Assembly (NCBI GenBank): GCA_900319865.1
Contig: ONQD01000028.1
Coordinates: 1 to 55,181 of the forward strand
Direction of reading: 5' to 3'
From: an uncultured Bacteroidales bacterium
Lineage (GTDB): Bacteria > Bacteroidota > Bacteroidia > Bacteroidales > P3
DNA length: 55,181 bases
Shown here: in pieces, positions 15,526 through 23,647 of the stretch
Numbering within the stretch: the first letter of the stretch is position 1
Layout of the letters: each line of letters begins with the position of its first letter
Notes under the pieces: model-generated
The model's database searches: none
Seen by the model: the letters and a program-made list of their open reading frames with translations, nothing else
What the model was told of the DNA's origin: nothing
Made by a program: the position numbers and the translations under genes

Positions 15526-17553
15526 TCACCCTGCCAATCCTTTTTTGGGGTCGACTTCGCCTATGCGGCGGATGTTTTTTAGAAGTATTTGTATGTCGGT
15601 AGTCAGTTTATAGTTTCGCATATAGCGTAGATACAGCCGTTTCTGCACTTCCGGGCTTAGGGGTGTAGTCCGGCGGGGCAGGGCGTCTTCGGGTCCGAAT
15701 ATCGGTTCCCTGGTCTCGCTGCCGGGTGTACCTACCCATGTTTTTCTTCCTGTCAACACGTGCCAACAGTGGGCAAAGTAATGTTTCTTGTCGTTCTGCA
15801 CCCATATCATGACAGGCGAGAAAATCAACAGCAGCATTGCCGATACAATGTCCAGCAGCCTTTTGTTCCGTCGGTTCAGCGGTGTGGCAATGGTTCGCAG
15901 CTCTTCGGCATAGAGATCCTCGGTGCTGTTTATGCTGTTGCTGCCTATGATGAAGTCGCTGTCGCTGGGCACTATCTTGTATTCCACCATCCAACGTCTG
16001 CCCGGCATCTGGTTCAGCTCCGTCATCATGTCTATAATTTTCTGGGTTGCAATATCTTTATTGCAAAACACCACCTCGTCCACTTTGTAATAGTGTATTA
16101 TCTCGTTCACCCTCTTGCTGTCGGGTGCGGCATCCGTTATGGTCTGTGTCTTCACACTCCCCAGTCCTTCATAGAATTGTTTCACCCTCAGCGACTCTTC
16201 TTCGCCGCCAATGATGAGGCATGACCTTTTCTTTGTAGGTCTTAAATCATAGCCCTGCACATGCAGCAGACTCAGCAATCCCCTTATGCCCAGTGTTGAA
16301 AGCAGCGTCCAGGCACACCCCAGCAGCAGCAATGCCCTCGAGTAGCGTTGGCTTTCGTTCAACAGCGAGTAGAACACCAGCAGCAACGCGCTCCCCACCA
16401 GCATCCCTTTCACTATCCGCATCAACCGCACAGGTTTCAGGTAGCCTCCGTATAGCCAGCTCCCCAGCATCAGCACCAGTATGTAGCAAGGAATGGCCAC
16501 ATAGGTGTATTCTGCCGGATAATAGTGCACATTCGATGCCCAATAGGTGGCCCACAGGTATTTCAGTCCCAGAAAACCGGCAAACGCTACGGCAAAGTCG
16601 GTCAACGGCACCACTATGGCCTGCACCATCCGTTTCAGCCAAGCCAGACAGGCGCGGGCCCAGATGGCCACATGCAGCAGCGAATTGAACAGCCGTGCGT
16701 TCCCTCCCGAAAAGTATCTTTTCACGAATATCGACATTGCGTTATAGAACGTGTACACGTAGTTCATGCTGCCGTGCTTGGTGCTCTCGCCTTTGTAGTG
16801 GATGATGCGTGCTGTGGGGAGATAATAGTTCTGGAATCCGGCCAGCTTTATTCTCCACGAAAAGTCGATATCCTCGCCGTACATGAAATACGACTCGTCC
16901 AGAACCCCCACTTTATTGTATGCTTCCCTGCTGAACATCAGGTATGCCCCGGGCAGGATGTCGATGGCATTGATGTTATCGTCGCCCAAATGCCCCATAT
17001 AGTATGCCGCTATGCGTTTCGAATGGGGAAACAGGTGTATCAGTCCGCTCATCTTATAGAACGAGGCTGCCGGCGTAGGAAATCCCCTTTTACTCTCTTT
17101 CAGGTATTTTCCCTCTCCGTTCACCATCTTCACAGTCAGTCCCCCGCAGTCGGGTGTCTTCTCGAAAAACTCCACACATTGGCTGAAAGTATCCCTTTCC
17201 ACCACCGTGTCGGGGTTGAGCAGCAATATCAAGTCGCCTTTGCACTGGCGTATGGCCTGGTTGTTGGCTTTGGCAAATCCGGGGTTATCGTTGTTGGCAA
17301 TGAGGTGCACCTGGGGGTATTTCCTCCGCACCATTTCCACCGACCCGTCCACCGATGCGTTGTCAACAACAAACACTTCCAGCTCGAATGCCTTCATGCC
17401 GCCGTCGGCTAGGGCTACAGTGGCACCTCCGTCGGGCTCGGCCATGCAGTCGGCACCACCCCCGTAAGTCAGTTGGGAGTGGTACACCGATTCCAGGCAT
17501 TGTTCAAGGAAATACTTGACATTGTAGTTGACTATGATTACGCTGAGCGTCAC
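15526..17553 (-). CDS. Family 2 glycosyltransferase fused to sugar-transferase-like half
   Basis: 675 residues, GTG start overlapping the topA stop (GTGA). Residues 1-260 are a GT2 domain: SVIIVNYNV, VVDNASVDGS, the metal-binding LLNPDT stretch at about 112-116 and GEDIDFSWR. A Gly/Ala-rich insertion of about 28 residues (29-57) interrupts the fold. Several membrane helices follow (about 330-430), then a Rossmann-like strand CLIIGGEEES, and a C-terminus resembling polyprenyl-phosphate sugar transferases (NRRNKRLLDI helix, VLTGRKTWVG, RYMRNYKLTTDIQILL). The central catalytic stretch of that family is largely missing. Likely role: transfer of a sugar onto a membrane-bound glycan; acceptor unknown. 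Confidence 0.84.
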   Translation of the reverse strand: MTLSVIIVNYNVKYFLEQCLESVYHSQLTYGGGADCMAEPDGGATVALADGGMKAFELEVFVVDNASVDGSVEMVRRKYPQVHLIANNDNPGFAKANNQAIRQCKGDLILLLNPDTVVERDTFSQCVEFFEKTPDCGGLTVKMVNGEGKYLKESKRGFPTPAASFYKMSGLIHLFPHSKRIAAYYMGHLGDDNINAIDILPGAYLMFSREAYNKVGVLDESYFMYGEDIDFSWRIKLAGFQNYYLPTARIIHYKGESTKHGSMNYVYTFYNAMSIFVKRYFSGGNARLFNSLLHVAIWARACLAWLKRMVQAIVVPLTDFAVAFAGFLGLKYLWATYWASNVHYYPAEYTYVAIPCYILVLMLGSWLYGGYLKPVRLMRIVKGMLVGSALLLVFYSLLNESQRYSRALLLLGCAWTLLSTLGIRGLLSLLHVQGYDLRPTKKRSCLIIGGEEESLRVKQFYEGLGSVKTQTITDAAPDSKRVNEIIHYYKVDEVVFCNKDIATQKIIDMMTELNQMPGRRWMVEYKIVPSDSDFIIGSNSINSTEDLYAEELRTIATPLNRRNKRLLDIVSAMLLLIFSPVMIWVQNDKKHYFAHCWHVLTGRKTWVGTPGSETREPIFGPEDALPRRTTPLSPEVQKRLYLRYMRNYKLTTDIQILLKNIRRIGEVDPKKGLAG

Positions 17554-19895
17554 TCTGTCTTCTTTTTGCGTCCGCGAGGCTTTTTCACCCCGGCCTGATT
17601 GATTATTTCAACGGCTTCTTCAATCGTCATCTCAAGTGGGTTTGCCGTCTTGGGCAGGCGGAAGTTCTCGTTGCGGTAGGTGAGGTACGGGCCATACCGA
17701 CCTATGTTCGAGGTAATCATCTCGCCGTCGTGCAGTCCGATAGAGTGGGGATAGAGTTCGCGTAGGCGTTCCTTCTCGGCTTCTGCCGCACGTTTCACCT
17801 TGATGATTTCTATGCAACGGTCCAAATCCACCTCGTAGGGGTCGTCGTTTTTCGAAAGCGAGTAGAATTTCTTGTCCAAACGCACGTAGGGGCCGAATTT
17901 ACCGATACTCACTATCACGTCGTTGCCCTCAAATTGTCCCACAGTGCGGGGCAGTTCGAACAGGGCCAAAGCCTCCTCAAGGGTGATGGTCTCGATGCTC
18001 TGTCCTTTCTTCATGCTGGCAAATTTCGGCTTTTCCTCGTTCGAGGTATCGCCCAACTGCACCAATGTGCCGTAGCGGCCTATCTTGGCATAGAGGTTCT
18101 TGCCGCTTTTGGGGTCCACTCCAATCAGCCTGCTGCCGCTGGTGCGGTGGCTGTTTTTCTGTGTCTGGCTGATGTTCTTGTGGAATGGCACATAGAATTT
18201 GTCTATCACTTTCCGCCATTCCTTCTTGCCGCTGGCTATGTCGTCAAAGTCTTTCTCCACTGTGGCGGTGAAGCTGTAGTCGATAATGTCGGCAAAATGT
18301 TCCATCAGGAATGCGTTCACCACGCTTCCGATATCGGTGGGGAACAGCTTGCCCTTCTCGGCTCCGGTTTTCTCTGTCCTCGACTCGGTCGACAGTGTGT
18401 TGTCCTTCAATACAATCACAGTGTTCGTCACGGTTTGGGGCTCACGGTCTTCTTTAATGACATATTCGCGTTTCAGGATGGTGCTGATGGTGGGCGCATA
18501 GGTTGAGGGACGGCCAATACCCAGGTCTTCCAGCTTCTTCACCAGGCTGGCTTCCGTGTAGCGCGGCGGGTGCTGGGTATGGTGCTCGGCGGCTTCTGCC
18601 ACATCAAGGTTCAATATCATGCCTTCAATCAGTTTTGGCAGTGTGCGGCTACTGCCGGCCGACTCGTCGGTATCGTCGTCGGTCGACTCCATATACACCT
18701 TCAGGAATCCGTCAAAGCGCACCTGTTCACCCTGGCAGATGAATTTCTCTTCATGGTTGGCGATATTGATTTCCACAATGGTCTTCTCAATCTCGGCATC
18801 GGCCATCTGCGAGGCTATCGCCCTTTTCCAAATCAGCTCGTACAGTCGGCGCTGGGCAGCGTCGGCATTGATGGTCTGATTGTTCATATAGGTGGGACGT
18901 ATGGCCTCGTGTGCCTCTTGTGCCCCCTTGGTCTTGGTTTGATAGCGGCGGGTCTTGACATAGTTTGCACCGTAAAGCTCTGTGATTTCATTCTTGGCCA
19001 TGTCCAGAGCCAAATCGCTCAGGTTGACACTGTCGGTACGCATGTATGTGATAAAACCGCTCTCGTACAGCTGCTGGGCAATCTGCATTGTGCGCGCCAC
19101 ACTGAATCCCAGTTTCCGGCTGGCTTCCTGTTGCAATGTGGAGGTAGTGAACGGGGGAGCCGGTGTGCGCTTGGCGGGCTTGGTGTCGATGGTCTGCACT
19201 TTGAAGGCGCATCCTATCAGGCTCTTCATAAATGACTCCGCTTCCTCCAGCGAGTCGAACCTCCGGCTCAACTCCGCCATCACCTGCATCTTGCCGTTGG
19301 CGGGGTGGAATTGTGCCGTAACGCGGTAGTAGCTTTGGCTCACAAATTGTTTCACCTCTTCTTCCCGCTCTACTATCAGGCGAACCGCCACACTCTGCAC
19401 GCGGCCGGCACTCAGGGCGGGCTTGATTTTGCTCCACAGAATAGGACTGATTTCGTAACCCACTATGCGGTCCAGCACCCGGCGTGCCTGCTGGGCATTC
19501 ACCAGGTTCATGTCGATATTGCGCGGATTCTCGATGGCGTGGAGTATCGCCTTCTGGGTAATCTCGTTGAATACGATTCGCTTTGTGTTTTCAGGATTCA
19601 GTTTCAGTGTCTCCTGCAAATGCCATGCTATGGCTTCCCCTTCGCGGTCTTCATCGGATGCCAGCCATACCTGGTCGGCCTCCTTCACTGCTTTCTTCAG
19701 GTCGGCAACCAGTTTGTGCTTCTCCTCGGTGATGTGGTATTCGGGCTCGTACTGATTATCGATGTCAATACTCATCTCTTTCTTGGCCAAATCACGGATG
19801 TGGCCGTTGCTCGATTTCACTACATAATCTTTACCGAGAAACTTCTCGATGGTCTTCGATTTGGTTGGAGACTCTACGATTACTAAATTTTTCAT
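17550..19895 (-). CDS. topA: DNA topoisomerase I (type IA)
   Basis: 781 residues from ATG at 19895 (MKNLVIVESPTKSKTIEKFL). Toprim acidic residues are in SDEDREGEAIAWHL and the active-site tyrosine in ITYMRTDS. Instead of Cys4 zinc fingers, the C-terminus has repeated IGRYG-type topo C-terminal units (KIGRYGTLVQLGD, SIGKFGPYV, NIGRYGPYL) and a Lys-rich tail. It relaxes negative supercoils behind polymerases. A longer frame to 19937 was rejected because homologous sequence begins at KNLVIVE. First gene of the run that leads to recG; its stop overlaps the start of the GT2 gene. Confidence 0.96.
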   Translation of the reverse strand: MKNLVIVESPTKSKTIEKFLGKDYVVKSSNGHIRDLAKKEMSIDIDNQYEPEYHITEEKHKLVADLKKAVKEADQVWLASDEDREGEAIAWHLQETLKLNPENTKRIVFNEITQKAILHAIENPRNIDMNLVNAQQARRVLDRIVGYEISPILWSKIKPALSAGRVQSVAVRLIVEREEEVKQFVSQSYYRVTAQFHPANGKMQVMAELSRRFDSLEEAESFMKSLIGCAFKVQTIDTKPAKRTPAPPFTTSTLQQEASRKLGFSVARTMQIAQQLYESGFITYMRTDSVNLSDLALDMAKNEITELYGANYVKTRRYQTKTKGAQEAHEAIRPTYMNNQTINADAAQRRLYELIWKRAIASQMADAEIEKTIVEINIANHEEKFICQGEQVRFDGFLKVYMESTDDDTDESAGSSRTLPKLIEGMILNLDVAEAAEHHTQHPPRYTEASLVKKLEDLGIGRPSTYAPTISTILKREYVIKEDREPQTVTNTVIVLKDNTLSTESRTEKTGAEKGKLFPTDIGSVVNAFLMEHFADIIDYSFTATVEKDFDDIASGKKEWRKVIDKFYVPFHKNISQTQKNSHRTSGSRLIGVDPKSGKNLYAKIGRYGTLVQLGDTSNEEKPKFASMKKGQSIETITLEEALALFELPRTVGQFEGNDVIVSIGKFGPYVRLDKKFYSLSKNDDPYEVDLDRCIEIIKVKRAAEAEKERLRELYPHSIGLHDGEMITSNIGRYGPYLTYRNENFRLPKTANPLEMTIEEAVEIINQAGVKKPRGRKKKTE

Positions 19896-20102
19896 GTATG
19901 TTGTGTCTATTTTTATTTCGTCTGTTGAATGGGGCAATGTCCTATGAGGACGTATATTCCATTATTATATATTATTTATTGTACGCGTGTATTTATTTTG
20001 CAAAGTAACACATTTTTTTTCAATTACACAATTTTTTTTCTCTTTCTTCATTTTTCCTCCCCTTCGCGGTCGCAGGCTTTGGGGCTTTTGCGGTCTCTGT
20101 GC

Positions 20103-20119
20103 CGGGGTGCTTCACCCCG
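20103..20119. other. Short hairpin downstream of the TPR gene
   Basis: CGGGGTG and CACCCCG form a perfect 7-bp stem with a three-base loop, about 27 bases beyond the TPR gene's stop. No U-tract follows on the minus strand, so its use as a terminator is uncertain. Confidence 0.35.
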
Positions 20120-20145
20120 CTCTTGGTGGGCGGTTGTATGTTACG

Positions 20146-21291
20146 CTACCAGCCTATGCCTTTTTTCACCAGCCAGGCCTGGGCCTCCTTGTTGCCCAGT
20201 CGGGCGGCTTTCTTGTAGGCGGACTGCTGTTTGCGCTCCCCTTTTTTCTGTTTGCCGTACAGTTCGGCCAGATACATATAGGTCTCGTCGTCGGTGGTGC
20301 TGATATTGGTGGCGCGTATAAAGTTCTGTATGGCTTTGTCGTAGTTGCCCCAATCGATATAGGCTTTGCCTATATACTTGTAGGCCGAAGCGTCGTTGGG
20401 GTGTATGCTGAGGGCGCGGCGGTGAAAGGCGATGGCCCTTTCGTAGTGGCCCTGCTCGCGGTACAGCACTCCAATGCGGTTCAGGGTCGGTGTATGGATG
20501 CTGTCGTATTCCAGTATCTGGTTATAGCACTCCATTGCTTTCGGGTCGTCGCCCCGCATGCGGTAGGCATAGGCCATGGCGGTGTAGAGCTTTATGTTGC
20601 GCGGATTGCGACGCAGACCCTGTTTCAGCAGTTTGATGGCCATTTCCTGACTGTTGCGTATGCAGTACAGGGTACCCAGATTGTAGTATGCCTCGGCCAG
20701 TGTGCTGTCCAGCTGGATGGCTTTCTTGAAGTGGCGCATGGCCTCGGTGTGGTTGCCTTTGCGGAATTGTATGTATCCCATCACATTCTCGCCACGTGCA
20801 TAGTTCGGCTCGGCTTTCAACGCGCGGTTGGCCCATGCTATGGCATTCACATGCTGGTCGCGCTCGGTTTCCACATAGGCCATCATCGACATGGCCAAGG
20901 CTGATTTCGGGTCGGCTTCGATGGCGCGTTCGGCACAGTGCGAGGCACTGTCGATCAGCCTTTGCTGAATGAGGCAGAAAGCCTGGTGCCCCAATGCCTC
21001 GGCGTTGCTGCAGCGGCTCAACAGCCGGGCGGCTTCGTCGTAGTATTCTTTCTGCTCCAGCAGTATTCCCAGCCTCAGGTAGGGCTGTTCGTCACCGCTG
21101 TTGTCGTTCTCTATGGCTTTGCGGTAATATTTCTCGGCCAGCTCGGTAAGCCCCAGCTGCTCGGCGTTCACCCCTTTCTCGGTCAATTGTGCGGCAGTGA
21201 GCCCTTGGGCAACCTCTGTTTCCTCCTGTGCCCTAAGGGGCAGCAGCCACATCAGTGCGGCAAGTGTCAAAATCAGTTTCCTTTGCATCAT
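20146..21291 (-). CDS. Secreted TPR-repeat protein
   Basis: 381 residues. A signal peptide (MMQRKLILTLAALMWLLPLRAQ) is followed by about nine 34-residue tetratricopeptide repeats, with typical A-Y-xx-G and A-xx-Y positions (for example LAEAYYNLGTLYCIRN, ALSIHPNDASAYKYIGKAY). The basic C-terminal segment KKAARLGNKEAQAWL resembles a SEL1/TPR end repeat. Such periplasmic scaffolds hold complexes together; no specific partner is visible here. Convergent-side neighbour is topA; the upstream side is a long spacer. Confidence 0.82.
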   Translation of the reverse strand: MMQRKLILTLAALMWLLPLRAQEETEVAQGLTAAQLTEKGVNAEQLGLTELAEKYYRKAIENDNSGDEQPYLRLGILLEQKEYYDEAARLLSRCSNAEALGHQAFCLIQQRLIDSASHCAERAIEADPKSALAMSMMAYVETERDQHVNAIAWANRALKAEPNYARGENVMGYIQFRKGNHTEAMRHFKKAIQLDSTLAEAYYNLGTLYCIRNSQEMAIKLLKQGLRRNPRNIKLYTAMAYAYRMRGDDPKAMECYNQILEYDSIHTPTLNRIGVLYREQGHYERAIAFHRRALSIHPNDASAYKYIGKAYIDWGNYDKAIQNFIRATNISTTDDETYMYLAELYGKQKKGERKQQSAYKKAARLGNKEAQAWLVKKGIGW

Positions 21292-21320
21292 GCTTGTATA
21301 ACGCCTCCTCTATAATTATA

Positions 21321-21421
21321 TTGTGTATTGCCTCCAAATTGCCTTCAATTATTGCTGCATCCTGCAATAGTTCCCGGTGTAGAGGATTGTGTATTGCCTC
21401 CCAATCGCCTCCAATCATTGC
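21321..21421. repeat. Imperfect 35-bp direct repeat pair
   Basis: Units at 21321-21355 and 21387-21421 share TTGTGTATTGCCTCC and the ending TCAATTATTGC/CCAATCATTGC, with a few differences. They lie just upstream of the TPR gene and partly encode a repeated EAIHN peptide on the minus strand if translated. Confidence 0.6.
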
Positions 21422-21549
21422 CAGTTCCGCCTCCATTTCCCTTCCACCCGTCTGTTACTCCTTGTTGAAATCATATTAACTTTACTAGTGAATAAGAGCT
21501 ATGGAAGACGTGAATAAGGGGTGAACAGTAAGCGAACTAACAGGGGATG

Positions 21550-21614
21550 TGTGTTTTCCTGAAATCGCTTGACAGATTTTTGCTGGTTAAACTGATTGGC
21601 TTGTCAAGACAAAC
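21550..21614 (-). repeat. 65-bp long-range inverted repeat, left arm
   Basis: The reverse complement of this stretch matches 35463-35527 with two mismatches in 65 bases. One end contains the palindrome TTGTCTTGACAA (near-perfect). The flank on that side is G/C-skewed in both copies. No protein is evident; it resembles a dispersed intergenic element. Confidence 0.85.
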
Positions 21615-21779
21615 CAACAGGGGACGGGATAGGGGAGCGGGATGAGTAGGAGAGGGGAGTGCGGTGGGTGCGGGATGGGTTGGAAAGAATTGTGAGTGGG
21701 GTTGGGAGTGGGAAGGTAAGGACCAAGAGTGATGACTGGGTGAAAGGGCGGGGAGAGAGGGGAACATCGGTTTTATAAA

Positions 21780-21812
21780 ACTCAAAACCCCGCATTGGGC
21801 GGGGCTTTGAGT
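21780..21812 (-). terminator. Strong terminator hairpin
   Basis: Arms ACTCAAAACCCCGC and GCGGGGCTTTGAGT pair almost perfectly around a five-base loop. On the minus strand it is followed by TTTATAAAA, giving a U-rich tail, so it probably ends transcription from the RND operon (last gene at 22023). Confidence 0.65.
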
Positions 21813-22022
21813 ACAGTTATTAATCCTAAAAACCAAAGTGTTATCTTATGACAAAAGTTTGATTGTTCTCTTTGATTTCGATTGCAAAAATACTGCCTTT
21901 TTGGAAGGTGGATGGTAATGAATGAAGGTGATTTTTTGAGAATGGGTAGCTAATGGTAGTGAAAAAGCCTCTCTTTCCTACGCTGGGAAGAGAGGCTTGG
22001 ATGGGATACAAGTGATTGGTTT

Positions 22023-22316
22023 TTATACCATTTGCTCGATGTTCCAGACGAATGCGCGCACACCTACCTCTTCGTTGCGTTTGTCCAGTTTGCGGACAGC
22101 AAGGAGGAGGGGTTCGACCTGGTTGTCGTCGATGACGGTCATGATGGCGTTGTTCATTTCGGGCCAGGTGTGGGTGCCCCGGTGTGGGTCGCCGTTGGCA
22201 TGGCCGCGTCCCTGCACATTTTCCCAAAAGGTGAAGCCACGGATTTCAAGCATGTCGAGCATGTATTCAACACGTTCGGTGTTGGCTTGATTGAATACTA
22301 TGAGGACTGATTTCAT
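22023..22316 (-). CDS. P-II-like (GlnB-fold) small protein of the RND operon
   Basis: 97 residues. It resembles the small P-II-like proteins that follow RND pump genes in Bacteroidota: MKSVLIVFNQANTERV, a T-loop-like stretch with HTWPEMNNAIMTVID and a final VRAFVWNIEQ. Conserved P-II uridylylation tyrosine is not evident. ATG overlaps the RND stop (ATGA), so translation is coupled. Likely a trimeric regulator responding to a small effector or to the pump. Confidence 0.68.
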   Translation of the reverse strand: MKSVLIVFNQANTERVEYMLDMLEIRGFTFWENVQGRGHANGDPHRGTHTWPEMNNAIMTVIDDNQVEPLLLAVRKLDKRNEEVGVRAFVWNIEQMV

Positions 22317-23647
22317 AAGCTGTTATTGTTGGGGTTGGTGTTGTCGAGTTCGATGTTCATGAATACAAATTTCTTGCGTATTTTTTCTTGGCGTTCGTGG
22401 TCGCCACGGCGGTTGAAGGCACCGTAGAGTACGGGGACGACAAGGAGGGTGACAAAGGTGGAGACGGTGAGACCTCCGATGACAACGAGTCCCATGGTGG
22501 TCCACATTTCTGAGCCTTCGCTGCGGGAGGTTGCCATGGGTATCATGCCGAGGATGGTGGTGAAAGCGGTCATGAGTACGGGACGTAGACGGCTCTGTCC
22601 GCTAAGTGCGATAGCCTCGTAGAGGGGGATGTCGCGTTCGCGGAGGAGGTTGATGTAGTCGACCAGCACGATACCGTTCTTGACCACGATGCCGATGAGC
22701 AGCACCAGTCCGAGCATGCCAATCATGTCGAGGTTCTGCCCGGTGAGGAGGAGTATGAAGACGACACCTGTGAGAGCGAATGGAATGGAAGTGATGATGA
22801 TGGCAGGCTTGCCGAAACTTTCGAACTGGGAGGCCATGACGATGTAGACAAGCATGATGATGAGGACGGCAAGGAGTCCCATGTCGCGGGAGGAGTCTTG
22901 CTGGTCTTTGTAGTTACCGGCGAGTGCCACATGGATGTCGGCTGGTACGCCCATATCGTCAATCTCTTTTTGTACGCTCTGGGCCAGTTGCCGCAGCGAG
23001 GTTTTGTAAGGCATGACGGTGAGGGTGAGGTAACGCTGGCGGTTTTTGCGCTCGATGGTGGGCGGACACCAGTATTCCTCGATTTGGGCCAACTCTTCGA
23101 GTTTGATGATTTTGCCCGTGGGGGTGGGGATGGAGAGTTGCTCGATGTCGGAGATGGAGGAGCGGTATACCTCCTGCAGGCGTACAACAATGTTGTATTC
23201 TTCGCCGTCCTCTTTGAGGAATCCGGCAGCCATGCCGTTGACCCGGTTGCGGACGTACATGGCGACGGTGGAGCCGTTGAGGCCATGGAGGGCGAGTTTC
23301 TGCTTGTCGAATGTGATTTTGAGCTCGGCGCGGTCTTCGTCGCGGCTGATCTTGGTGTCGCGTGCGCCTGGCACATTCTCCATTACGCGTTGGCGCAACT
23401 GGTTAGTGAAGGCGGTGGTTTGGTCGAAGTCGTAGCCGTAGATTTCTACTTGGAGGCTGTTGTTGCTGCCACCGCCCATGCCACCGCCTTGGTTCACCTG
23501 GTAGTTGATGAGCTCTGGATATTCAGCGAAGCATTGGCGAAGCTGTTCCTGCATTTCGAAGATGGTCTTTTTACGGTCGTACTTCTTGGTGCAGCGGATG
23601 GTCATGCTGATTTTGTTGTTGGTGGTGCTGTTGAAGAGGGCGGACAT
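22313..23647 (-). CDS. RND pump, C-terminal part (frameshifted)
   Basis: 444 residues that begin inside an AcrB/MexB-type protein (about 1040 residues normally). Visible: the periplasmic porter half (RAELKITFDKQKLALHGL, GTVAMYV-like stretch VAMYVRNRVNG), then the second set of membrane helices (AVLIIMLVYIVMASQFES, GIVVKNGIVLVDYINLLRE, TTILGMIPMA). Its frame is open upstream to about 23690, reading STSAGSNDDAG before the first Met. The N-terminal part lies in another frame (23571-25463). Together they form one broken gene, or one gene with an assembly indel. Confidence 0.85.
   Translation of the reverse strand: MSALFNSTTNNKISMTIRCTKKYDRKKTIFEMQEQLRQCFAEYPELINYQVNQGGGMGGGSNNSLQVEIYGYDFDQTTAFTNQLRQRVMENVPGARDTKISRDEDRAELKITFDKQKLALHGLNGSTVAMYVRNRVNGMAAGFLKEDGEEYNIVVRLQEVYRSSISDIEQLSIPTPTGKIIKLEELAQIEEYWCPPTIERKNRQRYLTLTVMPYKTSLRQLAQSVQKEIDDMGVPADIHVALAGNYKDQQDSSRDMGLLAVLIIMLVYIVMASQFESFGKPAIIITSIPFALTGVVFILLLTGQNLDMIGMLGLVLLIGIVVKNGIVLVDYINLLRERDIPLYEAIALSGQSRLRPVLMTAFTTILGMIPMATSRSEGSEMWTTMGLVVIGGLTVSTFVTLLVVPVLYGAFNRRGDHERQEKIRKKFVFMNIELDNTNPNNNSL

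Larger units (their letters stand above)
21292..22022. other. Gene-free spacer with repeats and a terminator
   Basis: No confident gene. It contains an imperfect 35-bp direct repeat (21321-21421), one arm of a long-range inverted repeat (21550-21614), a G-rich stretch (about 21615-21770) and a strong hairpin (21780-21812). A 67-codon minus frame at 21233-21436 runs across the direct repeat and was not called. Confidence 0.6.

Noticed and set aside
21233-21436. 67-codon minus-strand frame with repeated EAIHN
   Set aside because: Lies on direct repeats and overlaps the TPR gene; no start signal or homology seen.
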